Positions 42,495-50,991 of a DNA stretch of 64,000 nucleotides are shown here, piece after piece. The stretch lies in the NCBI GenBank assembly GCA_910586705.1, contig CAJUJK010000005.1, positions 111,923 through 175,922 on the forward strand, in the 5' to 3' direction. The notes under the pieces were generated by a model. The model had not been told where the DNA came from. It saw only the letters and a list, made by a program, of their open reading frames with translations, and did no database searches. How positions within the stretch are numbered: the first letter of the stretch is position 1; each line of letters starts with the position of its first letter. Position numbers and translations under genes: made by a program. The stretch comes from an uncultured Lachnospiraceae bacterium. Lineage in GTDB: Bacteria > Bacillota > Clostridia > Lachnospirales > Lachnospiraceae.

Positions 42495-43000
42495 CGCTCC
42501 AGATATTTATCCAGCACACAGAGTAAATTACTTGTATTTTTTTGCACTGTTTTGCCAGACAATTTTTTAAGACATATCTTCTTAACTTCTCCTTTTTCCC
42601 TATATGTACTTGCTTCCCGTACCTTTAAATCGTCGGGAATTTTTCTCCCCAAAAATACTTCTTCCACATCATGGCAAAACCAAACCAGCTCATAATCATT
42701 TTCTTCACAGAACCGCTGGATATCGTGAAATGCATTTGCATGTTCGACATTTTTCTCAAATGCATCCGTATCAATAAAGTAAATTACTTTTGTCTTTCCG
42801 TGTATAAACATTCTCGTTTTCTGATCAATCTGCTTCAATATATCCTTGGAACGGTATTTTGTTTTTGTTCCCATATATATGGGACTGATTTTAGTTTGAC
42901 TGTTCTCCCGATACAGAAAATCTATAGTCTCTTTGATATAAATATAATCCGTGTTTGCGCGCTTATTCGTTTCCAGACAAAATATCAATTGTTTCGCCAT
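42488..43000 (-). CDS. RloB-like/TOPRIM-type defence protein
   Basis: 170 residues. QLIFCLETNK carries the acidic residue of a TOPRIM-like fold, KVIYFIDTDAFEKN gives a DxD-type pair, and LVWFCHDVEEVFLGRKIP matches the RloB family tail. Such proteins are presumed nucleases or nucleic-acid-acting enzymes and are paired with an ATPase (RloA/RloB; PARIS-like). The gene starts 6 bp after the ATPase stop, so the two are one operon. Its small size and TOPRIM residues are consistent with a toxin-type effector released by the ATPase sensor; that mode is borrowed from related systems. Confidence 0.7.
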   Translation of the reverse strand: MAKQLIFCLETNKRANTDYIYIKETIDFLYRENSQTKISPIYMGTKTKYRSKDILKQIDQKTRMFIHGKTKVIYFIDTDAFEKNVEHANAFHDIQRFCEENDYELVWFCHDVEEVFLGRKIPDDLKVREASTYREKGEVKKICLKKLSGKTVQKNTSNLLCVLDKYLERK

Positions 43001-43006
43001 ATCCCG

Positions 43007-44347
43007 TTACTCTCCAAAAATACCCACAAAATCTGACGCCTCTATATTAAACGGTAAATCTTCAATCATCCCATTCCGATAGCAGTTCTCCGGCGTGGCA
43101 TTTCCTCTGGAAGTCCATGGAATCAAATGATTATCACTGGATAAAAAATCTATGGAATTCTTGTTTTCCTTCAAAGCACTCATCGGGCCTATATTGTGCG
43201 TAGTGAAGCATAGCTGCCCTTTCCCATAATACATGAAATATTCAATCAGCTTACAAAGGTATACATCATTTAAATTGGCATCCATTTCATCGATAAAAAC
43301 TATACCTCCTTTACTTGCAAATGAGAAACAATCAAACAATCCAATCAGTTTCTTAATTCCTGTGCTCTCAAACTCCCTATTTATTATATACTCTCCATAA
43401 TTAAGATTCAGTTCACACACATACCGTTCACCATCTTCTTTCGCATCAATATCTATAGCCTTCAAATTAGGCTTGAAAATTTTAATAAACTGTGTAAGAC
43501 GTACAACCTCTTTCTTATATGTGTCAAAATTTTCCTTGTCCACATACTTTTCATTGACACCTAACGTCTCATTTAATTTATTTTCCTGTATAAACCCTCC
43601 GTCTGCTGATACCTGCTGGCCCAGTTTGTTATCTTTCAATTTTTTCCGCAGGAAATATAGCTCATGCTGATCTTCTTCTGCAAGATACACTTTTAAAGAG
43701 AGCGCCAGTACCAAACAGGCAAACACAGAAATAAAAAAACCATTATCAGTTTTCTCTTCGGACGGCGTATTTTGAAGTGCATTTTTATTTATGAGATACA
43801 AATATACAAAAGAATGTGCGGAAAGTAAATTAATTGTTTTTTTCTCTATCCACCCTTTCTCCTCCTCAGTGCAGGAAGTGGAATTCAGCTCTCCATTCTG
43901 ACATTCAAATACTGTATAATATTTATTATTTGCGTAATTACCATTTTTGCATTTCAGACCTTCATACTGGATTTCATATAGTCCGCTCATTCCTCTACCT
44001 ATATGCACAACATATTGATACACAATTTTTCCGTCATCAAAATTAACCAAAAATTCGAGCTGAACTCGAAGTATCTTAGATGTTTTATTAATGATTTCAT
44101 CCAAAAATTCCTGTGTCTTTGACTCGTTTAAATAATTATCATTTAAAATCAAATCTTGAAAAATTTTCACAGCTGTAACAAGCGCAGATTTTCCCGAACC
44201 ATTTTCCCCATAAATTGCCTTAACCCGATATTTCTCCGAATTAAAATTTTTGTCCACGGTTTTTTTATAAAAGTCCAGACGCACTTCTTCCTTAATGCAT
44301 TTAATTCCAGAAACACTGATATTTAACAAGTAAAACATATTTTCCAT
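43007..44347 (-). CDS. AAA/ABC-type ATPase of a two-gene defence system
   Basis: 446 residues of the AAA_15/AAA_21 (OLD-like) class: Walker A IYGENGSGKSALVTAVK near residue 48, a long coiled middle, Walker B GGIVFIDEMDANLNDVYL near 350 and a switch histidine in LCFTTHNIGPM. There is no nuclease domain on the same chain; the TOPRIM-like partner is downstream. GGGG precedes the ATG. The pair resembles RloA/RloB and PARIS-type anti-phage modules. AT-rich base use contrasts with the flanking two-component and ABC genes, indicating transfer. Confidence 0.8.
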   Translation of the reverse strand: MENMFYLLNISVSGIKCIKEEVRLDFYKKTVDKNFNSEKYRVKAIYGENGSGKSALVTAVKIFQDLILNDNYLNESKTQEFLDEIINKTSKILRVQLEFLVNFDDGKIVYQYVVHIGRGMSGLYEIQYEGLKCKNGNYANNKYYTVFECQNGELNSTSCTEEEKGWIEKKTINLLSAHSFVYLYLINKNALQNTPSEEKTDNGFFISVFACLVLALSLKVYLAEEDQHELYFLRKKLKDNKLGQQVSADGGFIQENKLNETLGVNEKYVDKENFDTYKKEVVRLTQFIKIFKPNLKAIDIDAKEDGERYVCELNLNYGEYIINREFESTGIKKLIGLFDCFSFASKGGIVFIDEMDANLNDVYLCKLIEYFMYYGKGQLCFTTHNIGPMSALKENKNSIDFLSSDNHLIPWTSRGNATPENCYRNGMIEDLPFNIEASDFVGIFGE

Positions 44348-44425
44348 TTCCCATGCCCCTTTTTATAATAGCATATCTCAATCTGCCCAAAATATTACAA
44401 AATGTATTTTTTTAGTTCTATTTGT

Positions 44426-44454
44426 ATTATACATACTTATATGTAAAAAGGCAA
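44426..44454 (-). promoter_or_regulatory. promoter of the defence operon
   Basis: On the minus strand TTGCCT (44449-44454), a 17-bp spacer and a perfect TATAAT (44426-44431) lie about 80 bp before the ATPase start. It sits inside the direct repeats, so the module carries its own promoter. Confidence 0.7.
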
Positions 44455-44461
44455 CTTCCGT

Positions 44462-44484
44462 TTCTTAAGGTAAATGTAATCTTC
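44462..44484. repeat. 23-bp direct repeat, right copy, bounding the defence module
   Basis: Exact copy of 42440-42462 in direct orientation. The start-to-start distance is 2022 bp. It lies about 100 bp upstream of the first ABC ATPase gene, where the regulatory region of that operon would be expected. Confidence 0.9.
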
Positions 44485-44524
44485 CCTTCATTCCCACGTA
44501 ATCCCGCTCCCTTATCCTGTTTTT

Positions 44525-44556
44525 AACAGGCAGGCAGACCTGCCAGTGCTGAATTT
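44525..44556 (+). promoter_or_regulatory. hairpin-rich leader of the ABC operon
   Basis: GGCAGG/CCTGCC around CAGA forms a perfect stem, and CCTGT/ACAGG lies just before it. Both fall between the right 23-bp repeat and the ABC ATPase start. A role in attenuation or mRNA stability is possible. Confidence 0.4.
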
Positions 44557-44585
44557 TAAAATACTTACAGAAAGGACAAAACATT

Positions 44586-45506
44586 ATGCCAACACAAAAT
44601 CTGGTAGAAACGCATAATCTCACAAAACAATACGGCAAAATCCGCTGCGTGAACGCCGTCAACATGCAGGTGCCACCGGGCGCGATCTACGGCTTTCTCG
44701 GTCCAAACGGCGCGGGCAAGTCCACCACTTTAAAGATGATTCTCGGGCTCGCCAGAACTACAGAGGGAAGCATCACTCTCTTTGACACGCCGGTCAATGA
44801 GAAAAACCGCATGAAGCTTCTCGCACAGACCGGCTCGCTAATCGAGTCGCCCAGTTACTACGGCCATTTGACGGGGGAGGAAAATCTGCGCATTATCCAG
44901 ACGCTTAAAGGCTGTTCTGAAAAAGATATCAACGAGGTCTTAAAAATCGTCCGCCTGAACGACGCGCGGAAAAAGCTGGTCAACCACTACTCCCTCGGCA
45001 TGAAACAGCGTCTCGGGCTTGCCGCCGCGCTGCTCGGTTTTCCGAAGCTGCTGATTTTGGACGAACCTACAAACGGGCTTGATCCGGCAGGTATTCAGGA
45101 GATGCGTGAATTGATCTGCACGCTCCCTTCCGGATATGGTATTACGGTCATTGTCTCCTCCCATCTGCTCGGCGAAATCGACCAGATGGCTGACCATGTG
45201 GGCATCATCCGAAAAGGCGAACTGGTCTACCAGAACACACTGGAATCCCTGCATTCCCATTCCAAAGAGCAGATTGCGCTCCGCGTCAGCCATATGGCGA
45301 TTGCGCTCGATCTGCTCCGGCAGGACGGAATCGAAGCCACACAGGAGGACGGCTATCTTCTGCTGCCCATGGTGGATGACACCTATGTGGCAAATCTTTG
45401 CAGACTGCTTGTGGCACAGAACATATCGCTCTACCGTGTCGAAAAACGCGAAAAGAGTCTGGAGGATATTTTCTTATCCCTGACAGGAAAGGAGACCAGC
45501 TTATGA
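44586..45506 (+). CDS. ABC transporter ATPase, lantibiotic/bacitracin resistance type (first set)
   Basis: 306 residues with Walker A GFLGPNGAGKSTTLKM, Q-loop region QTGSLIESPSYYGHLTG, signature HYSLGMKQRLGLAAALLG and Walker B LLILDEPTNGLDPAGI. The C-terminal domain after about residue 215 (LLRQDGIEATQEDGYLLLPM, LEDIFLSLTG) is typical of the BcrA/NisF-like self-protection branch. The stop overlaps the first permease start as ATGA. Together with two permeases it should export or flip a cell-envelope-active peptide under control of the nearby two-component system. Confidence 0.92.
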   Translation: MPTQNLVETHNLTKQYGKIRCVNAVNMQVPPGAIYGFLGPNGAGKSTTLKMILGLARTTEGSITLFDTPVNEKNRMKLLAQTGSLIESPSYYGHLTGEENLRIIQTLKGCSEKDINEVLKIVRLNDARKKLVNHYSLGMKQRLGLAAALLGFPKLLILDEPTNGLDPAGIQEMRELICTLPSGYGITVIVSSHLLGEIDQMADHVGIIRKGELVYQNTLESLHSHSKEQIALRVSHMAIALDLLRQDGIEATQEDGYLLLPMVDDTYVANLCRLLVAQNISLYRVEKREKSLEDIFLSLTGKETSL

Positions 45507-46255
45507 TCACGCTGCGGATGGAATTTCAGAAAATCAGACGGAAAAAGATTGCGCTGACCATGTGCGCGTTGCTCTGCGTCCAGTTCGCGTGGCTGCTCTG
45601 GTCCGGCAGTCATCCCGACGAGAATGAGCGGCTGAACGGCTGGATTTCCATGCTCTATAGTCTCCCTCTGGTGAGCGTGATTATGATGCCCGTCATTATG
45701 TCCGTGCTTGCTTCACGGTTTGCAGACGTGGAACACAAGGGCAATACCTATAAGCTGCTAAATACGCTGCGCCGGCCGGGCACGCTTTACCATGCAAAGG
45801 TAATCTGCGGTCTTTTCTTTATTTTTGCGATCTCTGTCGCACAGTTTATTTTTGTCATTGCCTTAGGATATGCCCGCGGCTATGCGGGGCACCCGGAATG
45901 GAAGTATTATGCCGCAGCCTTTGTGTTGAATCTGTCATGCTGCCTGTCCCTGTACTTATTGCAGCTTCTTTTGTCCATGCTGTTTTTTAACCAGATGATT
46001 CCTCTGGTAGCCGGGCTTGGCGGCTCTATGCTCGGGCTGATCTTAATGTATGTCAAAATGTACTCTTTTCTCCCGTGGGGCGGGTTTCTCTCCGCCGCAC
46101 AGGTGAGTATGGATTGGAATCCCGAAACAAAAGTCGTGCATTTCTTTTACCGTGAATATTCGCCGGTTGAACTATGTGCGGTAGCTATGATTTTTGTGTG
46201 GATTGTGGTTTTCTATGCGGCGGGCCGGATATTATTTGGCAGAAAAGAAGTATGA
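45503..46255 (+). CDS. ABC-2 type permease (first set, subunit 1)
   Basis: 250 residues, six predicted membrane segments (for example IALTMCALLCVQFAWLLW, LVSVIMMPVIMSVLA, FIFAISVAQFIFVIALGYA and AVAMIFVWIVVFYAAG). It begins MITLRMEFQKIRRKKIA, the short basic N-terminus usual in NisE/CprB-like permeases. The start overlaps the ATPase stop by 4 bp. A 10-bp hairpin follows at 46276-46305 before the second permease. Confidence 0.85.
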   Translation: MITLRMEFQKIRRKKIALTMCALLCVQFAWLLWSGSHPDENERLNGWISMLYSLPLVSVIMMPVIMSVLASRFADVEHKGNTYKLLNTLRRPGTLYHAKVICGLFFIFAISVAQFIFVIALGYARGYAGHPEWKYYAAAFVLNLSCCLSLYLLQLLLSMLFFNQMIPLVAGLGGSMLGLILMYVKMYSFLPWGGFLSAAQVSMDWNPETKVVHFFYREYSPVELCAVAMIFVWIVVFYAAGRILFGRKEV

Positions 46256-46275
46256 AATTACTTTCCAAACCAAAT

Positions 46276-46305
46276 AGCTGCCTTTCAAAAACTTCAAAGG
46301 CAGCT
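46276..46305 (+). terminator. intra-operon hairpin between permease genes
   Basis: AGCTGCCTTT and AAAGGCAGCT pair perfectly around a 10-nt loop. There is no T tract, so it is more likely a processing or mRNA stability element than a full terminator. Confidence 0.5.
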
Positions 46306-46342
46306 TAACCGAAAATATGAACATTGACCAGGAGGAAACACT

Positions 46343-47080
46343 ATGCTCACATCTTATACGAAAGCCGTCAAAGCGGAATCTCTGAAGCTGAAGCGCAGCC
46401 CGGTATGGCTGGCGTTCTTCGCGCTCCCCATGATTTCCGCCTTCTTCGGCACGATGAATTACAAAATGAATCTGGGCGTTCTGAAATCAGAATGGTACAG
46501 CCTTTGGAGCCAGCACACGCTTTTTCTCTGCTATCTTTTCATGCCGGCGCTGATCGGCACTTATTGCTCTTACCTGTGGCGGCTGGAGCACACCCGCCAC
46601 AACTGGAACAGCTTTCTGACTGCGCCCCTGCCGTTGTCCAGTCTTTATCTGGGCAAACTGACACAGGCGGTACGGGTGTCCATTCTCGGAAATTTATGGA
46701 TTTTCGCGCTGTTTTTTATCTGCGGGAAACTCGCGGGGATACAAAGCCCGTTTCCGCGGGAAGCTTTGGAGTGGTTTCTCTGCGGCACGGTAGGCGCGGT
46801 GGTGGTCTGCTGTGTACAGCTCCTCCTCTCCCTGATCATCCGTTCCTTCGCCGTCCCCATTGGCATTGCCCTCGCCGGCGGCATTCTGGGGCTGTACATG
46901 ACCAATCACGACTATGGCATGAATTATCCCTATTCCATTTACTGTCTGGGAATGCGCGCCAACAATCCGAATATGGAGATCAGTATATCAACTCTGTTGG
47001 TCAATTCCGCCGGATATATTATCATTTTTGCCGCGCTTTCTGTTTTTTATCTGCGCAGACATGAAATTGCCGCCACCTGA
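46343..47080 (+). CDS. ABC-2 type permease (first set, subunit 2)
   Basis: 245 residues with six hydrophobic segments, for example PVWLAFFALPMISAFFG, HTLFLCYLFMPALIGTYC, VRVSILGNLWIFALFFICG and SAGYIIIFAALSVFYLR. It begins LTSYTKAVKAESLKLKRSP, the same N-terminal pattern as its partner. A competing frame over the same bases lacks membrane character and was dismissed. It completes an ATPase-permease-permease set of the NisFEG/CprABC type. Confidence 0.85.
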   Translation: MLTSYTKAVKAESLKLKRSPVWLAFFALPMISAFFGTMNYKMNLGVLKSEWYSLWSQHTLFLCYLFMPALIGTYCSYLWRLEHTRHNWNSFLTAPLPLSSLYLGKLTQAVRVSILGNLWIFALFFICGKLAGIQSPFPREALEWFLCGTVGAVVVCCVQLLLSLIIRSFAVPIGIALAGGILGLYMTNHDYGMNYPYSIYCLGMRANNPNMEISISTLLVNSAGYIIIFAALSVFYLRRHEIAAT

Positions 47081-47184
47081 TACATTGCTTTTCACGCAGA
47101 CGGGCAAACGACGCAGCATTTTCAAACGCGCACGGCAAAGCCAAAATATCATCCTATGTAAAACAGCACAAGGGAGGTTTCGCA

Positions 47185-48108
47185 ATGAACAACTATGTAA
47201 TTGAAACGAAAAATCTAACAAAGCAATACGGAACACAGAAAAGTGTCGCCGCTCTCAATATGCACGTCCAAAAAGGGCACATCTATGGTCTGCTCGGCAG
47301 AAACGGCGCAGGGAAGACCACAACCATGAAAATGCTGCTGGGTCTGACGTCGCCCACTTCCGGAGAAGTAACCATCTGGGGGAAGCCCTTGGCGGCAAAC
47401 GAAAAGGAACTGTTGCCCCGTATCGGCAGTCTGATTGAAGCTCCCGGCTTTTATCCCAATCTGACAGCCACAGAAAATCTGCGCATTTTTGCCACCCTGC
47501 GAGGAATGACAAATCGTGACGCCATAAAAAACGCACTTGACTTAGTCGGCCTGCCTTACAGAGATAAAAAACTTTTTTTGCAATATTCCCTCGGAATGAA
47601 GCAGCGCCTGGCGATTGCTCTCGCCGTGATGCACGATCCGGAGCTTCTGATTCTGGATGAACCAATCAACGGCCTTGACCCGATCGGCATTGCGGAAGTG
47701 CGCTCCTTTATCCGCGATCTCTGCACGGAACACGGAAAAACCATTTTGATTTCCAGCCATATTCTTTCCGAGATCGCACTTTTGGCTGACGATATCGGCA
47801 TTATTGACCGTGGCGTATTGCTGGAGGAAGAAAGCCTTGCGGAATTGGAATCAAAGAGCAGCAGACATATTCAGTTTACCGTTTCCGATACGGCGCAGGC
47901 GGCGGGAATCTTGGAACATACCTTCCACGAAAACCGATTTACCTTGCAGGACAGCCGCCACATACAGCTGCATAATACGGATCTTCCTGTCGGTAAGATT
48001 GTCACCGCTTTTGTGGAGAATGGTTTGGAGGTATCGGAAGCCTGTCTCTGTGAGGAAAGCTTGGAAGCCTATTTCAAGCGCATAACAGGAGGTGAGGGGA
48101 TTGCTTAA
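47185..48108 (+). CDS. ABC transporter ATPase, lantibiotic resistance type (second set)
   Basis: 307 residues: Walker A GLLGRNGAGKTTTMKMLLG, Q-loop RIGSLIEAPGFYPNLTATEN, signature QYSLGMKQRLAIALAVMHD and Walker B LLILDEPINGLDPIGI. It is a homologue of the ATPase at 44586-45506, showing that the locus holds two complete transporters and not one. CAAGGGAGGTTTCGCA precedes the ATG. The C-terminal tail (LEAYFKRITGG) resembles that of the other ATPase. Confidence 0.92.
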   Translation: MNNYVIETKNLTKQYGTQKSVAALNMHVQKGHIYGLLGRNGAGKTTTMKMLLGLTSPTSGEVTIWGKPLAANEKELLPRIGSLIEAPGFYPNLTATENLRIFATLRGMTNRDAIKNALDLVGLPYRDKKLFLQYSLGMKQRLAIALAVMHDPELLILDEPINGLDPIGIAEVRSFIRDLCTEHGKTILISSHILSEIALLADDIGIIDRGVLLEEESLAELESKSSRHIQFTVSDTAQAAGILEHTFHENRFTLQDSRHIQLHNTDLPVGKIVTAFVENGLEVSEACLCEESLEAYFKRITGGEGIA

Positions 48109-48886
48109 ACTTGTAAGATGCGAGTTTTCCAAATTAAAGCGGAAAAAATTTATGTTACTCGTTATCCTTTCCGCATTTCTGTTTCCCGTACCTGTTACCG
48201 TGATGATGACAACGCCGCAGATGGCGCAACGGTTTGACAGCGACGCCGAGGTTTTCAACGCCTGCTTTCAGTTTATTATGGGATACGGCGTGGAGCTTCT
48301 TTTGCCCTGCATAATTGGCGTGATGGCCGCCCTGCTGTTTTTTATGGAACGGGATAACGACACTTTTAAAAACCTGCGCACCATTCCGGTGACAGCCACA
48401 CAAATGATTTTCGCGAAAATCATTGTTTTGTTTATTATGGGCGTTATGTTCAGCCTGTTTTCGGCTTTTGCCGCAATTTCGTGCGGCAGTCTCATATCTG
48501 AGGTGAACGGCATTGCTTACAAGCTGTTCGTGGCATTGGAGATGGGGATTTTTATCACCGCCGGAACGCTGCCTTTGGTCGTTCTCGTCGTGTTCTTTAG
48601 TAAGACCTATATTTTTTCCGTTCTGCTGTGCGTGTTTTACAGCGTTTTAAGTTTAACTGCCGAGTCGTCCTTTGGCGTTCTGCCTAAATGGGTGTGCTGG
48701 CTGATGCCGATTCCGCTTACAACGCTTTGGAGTGCGGGAGATATGACGCGGCACGGCGTCATGGAGATGAAGGATACGCTTTCCTATCTGATACCGTCAA
48801 CCCCTCAGGCTGTCATTATTTTGGGCATCTGGGCTGTTCTTTCTGTCATCGTCATTGATTTTCTGTATAAAAAGAGGGGGGATTAA
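48101..48886 (+). CDS. ABC-2 type permease (second set, subunit 1), TTG start
   Basis: 261 residues. The TTG at 48101 has AGGAGG 8 nt upstream and yields MLKLVRCEFSKLKRKKFML, the usual basic opening of these permeases; the frame's GTG at 48092 is too near the ribosome site. Six membrane segments are visible (FMLLVILSAFLFPVPVTVM, LLLPCIIGVMAALLFF, IIVLFIMGVMFSLFSAFA, GTLPLVVLVVFF and others). It overlaps the ATPase stop by 8 bp. Confidence 0.82.
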   Translation: MLKLVRCEFSKLKRKKFMLLVILSAFLFPVPVTVMMTTPQMAQRFDSDAEVFNACFQFIMGYGVELLLPCIIGVMAALLFFMERDNDTFKNLRTIPVTATQMIFAKIIVLFIMGVMFSLFSAFAAISCGSLISEVNGIAYKLFVALEMGIFITAGTLPLVVLVVFFSKTYIFSVLLCVFYSVLSLTAESSFGVLPKWVCWLMPIPLTTLWSAGDMTRHGVMEMKDTLSYLIPSTPQAVIILGIWAVLSVIVIDFLYKKRGD

Positions 48887-48887
48887 T

Positions 48888-49667
48888 ATGCTTCGCATGA
48901 TAAAAACCGAGCTTTGGAAATTAAAGCGGTATCACATGATATGGGTGGGCGTCCTTTTGATGCTGCTTTCCGTTTTATTGACCATGTTTTCTACCACAGC
49001 GTCGGACGATACGGTCTGGACATTTTCGTTTTTTACCGAGCAGGTGATCAAAAATAATGTCACCATGATTTTCCCGATGTGCATCGCGCTGATTGCGGGA
49101 TATATCATAACAAGAGAAGACAAGGACGACACGCTGAAAAATATTGTGACTATCCCTATTTCCTACCGCAATTTATTGTGTGGAAAATTACTCGTATGTG
49201 CATTGCTGTCTCTGTTTTTGGGACTGACAAGCGCAGTCTTTACCGTAATTGCAAATTTGCTGATGGGGTTTCCGGGGTTGTCCGCAGCCTCTGTATCGCA
49301 GGCATTTGCCCAGATTATTATGAACTGTCTGTTTCTGTACATCGCCGTAATGCCGATTATTGCGGTTACCGCCCGTATAGCAAACGGTCATTTAATTGGC
49401 ACGATTGTCGCGTTTGTTTATGGTTATGGCGGTATGTTTGCCTCCGCGGACAGGACTGTGGCTTCTCTCTATCCCGTCACGGCAAGTCTGGGGCTGATCC
49501 GCTACCGCAGTTACGATTCGGCGGTGCATTGGAATGGCGTCATCTGCCTTTTTAGTATTATTACTGTATTTTTCATCGCTGCGATTTTTGTATTTACAAC
49601 AAAGACGAGTGCATCGGTCAAGACAAATAAAAAGCAGAAGCAGGTCATTTCAAAGAAGGGTTGGTAA
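48888..49667 (+). CDS. ABC-2 type permease (second set, subunit 2)
   Basis: 259 residues, MLRMIKTELWKLKRYHMIWV at the start and six hydrophobic segments (VGVLLMLLSVLLTMFSTT, MIFPMCIALIAGYIIT, LLVCALLSLFLGLTSAVFTV, GVICLFSIITVFFIAAIFVF). The ATG follows AGAGGGGGGATTAAT. It starts one base after the previous stop. The gene ends at a bidirectional terminator, closing the transporter operon. Confidence 0.85.
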   Translation: MLRMIKTELWKLKRYHMIWVGVLLMLLSVLLTMFSTTASDDTVWTFSFFTEQVIKNNVTMIFPMCIALIAGYIITREDKDDTLKNIVTIPISYRNLLCGKLLVCALLSLFLGLTSAVFTVIANLLMGFPGLSAASVSQAFAQIIMNCLFLYIAVMPIIAVTARIANGHLIGTIVAFVYGYGGMFASADRTVASLYPVTASLGLIRYRSYDSAVHWNGVICLFSIITVFFIAAIFVFTTKTSASVKTNKKQKQVISKKGW

Positions 49668-49681
49668 TCAACCCTTTTTTT
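49655..49681. terminator. bidirectional intrinsic terminator
   Basis: GGGTTG and CAACCC pair around GTAAT, with A residues on one side and a T7 run on the other. It serves the ABC operon on the plus strand and the convergent small gene on the minus strand. Confidence 0.9.
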
Positions 49682-49883
49682 GTTTATCCAACAGCTCCTT
49701 CAAAGCCTCGTCCCCAACGCTCACCCACGCGTCCTCCTCCCCGGCATTCAGTCCCAGATATTCCCGCAGGGTGTCGGTGGTGCCGGAAAATCCCCACTCC
49801 TGACTGTAATCGTCGATCTCTTCAAACTCGATCTCACCCGCCAAGTATCGCTCTTTAAATTTCTTCTCCGTATTTTCTGCCAT
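49668..49883 (-). CDS. small conserved acidic protein of unknown function
   Basis: 71 residues, MAENTEKKFKERYLAGEIEF and then a DDYSQEWGFSGT segment and an Ala/Glu-rich helix ending LLDKQKKG. GACAGGAGGGAGAAAGAA precedes the ATG. No domain was recognised; short proteins of this type are frequent in Lachnospiraceae. It is convergent with the ABC operon and directly downstream of the ketopantoate reductase-like gene, with which it may be cotranscribed. Confidence 0.7.
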   Translation of the reverse strand: MAENTEKKFKERYLAGEIEFEEIDDYSQEWGFSGTTDTLREYLGLNAGEEDAWVSVGDEALKELLDKQKKG

Positions 49884-49902
49884 TTCTTTCTCCCTCCTGT
49901 CC

Positions 49903-50823
49903 CTATTGCAGCCCGTCTTCCCGCGCCTTATCCGCAATCATCCGATAGGTGGGCGTAGGTACGCCATATTTTTCTCCCATCCGCACCACTTCATAAATCA
50001 GCCCGTCAATCTCGGACGCCTTGCCGGCGTAAATGTCACGCTGCATGGACGTGCTTGCCGTAGGGGTTAACGAATCCAGAATCTGTAAATTGGTCGTGAC
50101 AATGTCGATCAGGAAGGGTACGCCCATCGCCACCGCCAGCGCGTCAACCTCCCGCATCAGCTTCACAAAGGTATCCCGCGGCTCCCCGGTTACCTGCACA
50201 TCCCAGGCGCTCACATGATAGTAGAGACCGCACGCCGCCATGGGCGACACATAGGCAAATTTCTGCAGGGCGTCTCTTTGGATGTTCTCCGACAGCACGC
50301 CGTCGATGCCGCTCTCCTTCAAGTCCTTTGCCACCTCAAAAAGTTCAGGACGGAGTTCTTCTTGATTCCGCACACCGTACACGATGCGGAAAATGTCCCC
50401 GTTCTGCCAGATCGTCCCCGGCTCCTTGATCTCCGCCGCAATATAGATACAGCCGTCGGTCACCAGAAGCTCCGGCAGTTTTTCCTGCATACGTCCGCCT
50501 GTCCCATAAATATTCAAAATGGGAATCACGATCGTCGTCTCTTTCGCCACCCGCCTGATAAAAGGAATCGTTTCCTCCAGCGAATACCCTTTCACACAAA
50601 CAAAAATAATGTCCGGCTGTTCGTCATAATGCGCCATATCGGTGGCTTTCACAGGATTTACGGTGTAGTTTCCTTTCCGGGTGGTCTCCATCTTAAGACC
50701 CTGTTCCTGCATCTTTTTCAAGTGCTCCCCTCTCGCAATCAAGGTCACATCCTTGCCCGCCTCTGTCATATACGCGCCGATGCTGCCGCCTGTGCCGCCC
50801 GCGCCGATTACCAGATATTTCAT
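49903..50823 (-). CDS. ketopantoate reductase family protein (ApbA/PanE-like)
   Basis: 306 residues. KYLVIGAGGTGGSIGAYMTE is the NADPH-binding start, DIIFVCVKGYSLEETIPF the second motif, and the C-terminal domain contains KFAYVSPMAACGLYYHV and STSMQRDIYAGKASEIDGLI, which carries the catalytic Lys of the family in the GK. The ATG at 50823 has GGAGGCATAC upstream; the frame continues to 50862. True pantothenate synthesis genes are not adjacent, so a broader 2-keto acid reductase role is possible. Confidence 0.85.
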   Translation of the reverse strand: MKYLVIGAGGTGGSIGAYMTEAGKDVTLIARGEHLKKMQEQGLKMETTRKGNYTVNPVKATDMAHYDEQPDIIFVCVKGYSLEETIPFIRRVAKETTIVIPILNIYGTGGRMQEKLPELLVTDGCIYIAAEIKEPGTIWQNGDIFRIVYGVRNQEELRPELFEVAKDLKESGIDGVLSENIQRDALQKFAYVSPMAACGLYYHVSAWDVQVTGEPRDTFVKLMREVDALAVAMGVPFLIDIVTTNLQILDSLTPTASTSMQRDIYAGKASEIDGLIYEVVRMGEKYGVPTPTYRMIADKAREDGLQ

Positions 50824-50991
50824 GTATGCCTCCGTTTCGTGCCTGTAAATTGTACTGTCCAAACTTCTATTTTATATTGTATCGGATTGTCTGCAGGATA
50901 ACAAGTCAAATCACCGGAATGATCTAGGAATGGAGCATCCTTGTTGTATTTTCTGTTCTGCTTGATGTAAGAGGAAAGTTATCTGTCAGAA

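Noticed and set aside
46324..47064. Alternative frame over the second permease
   Set aside because: It overlaps the real permease almost fully but lacks hydrophobic segments and has Arg/His-rich shadow composition.
49903..50823. Pantothenate pathway assignment of the PanE-like gene
   Set aside because: No panB, panC or panD lies nearby, so only family membership is reported.
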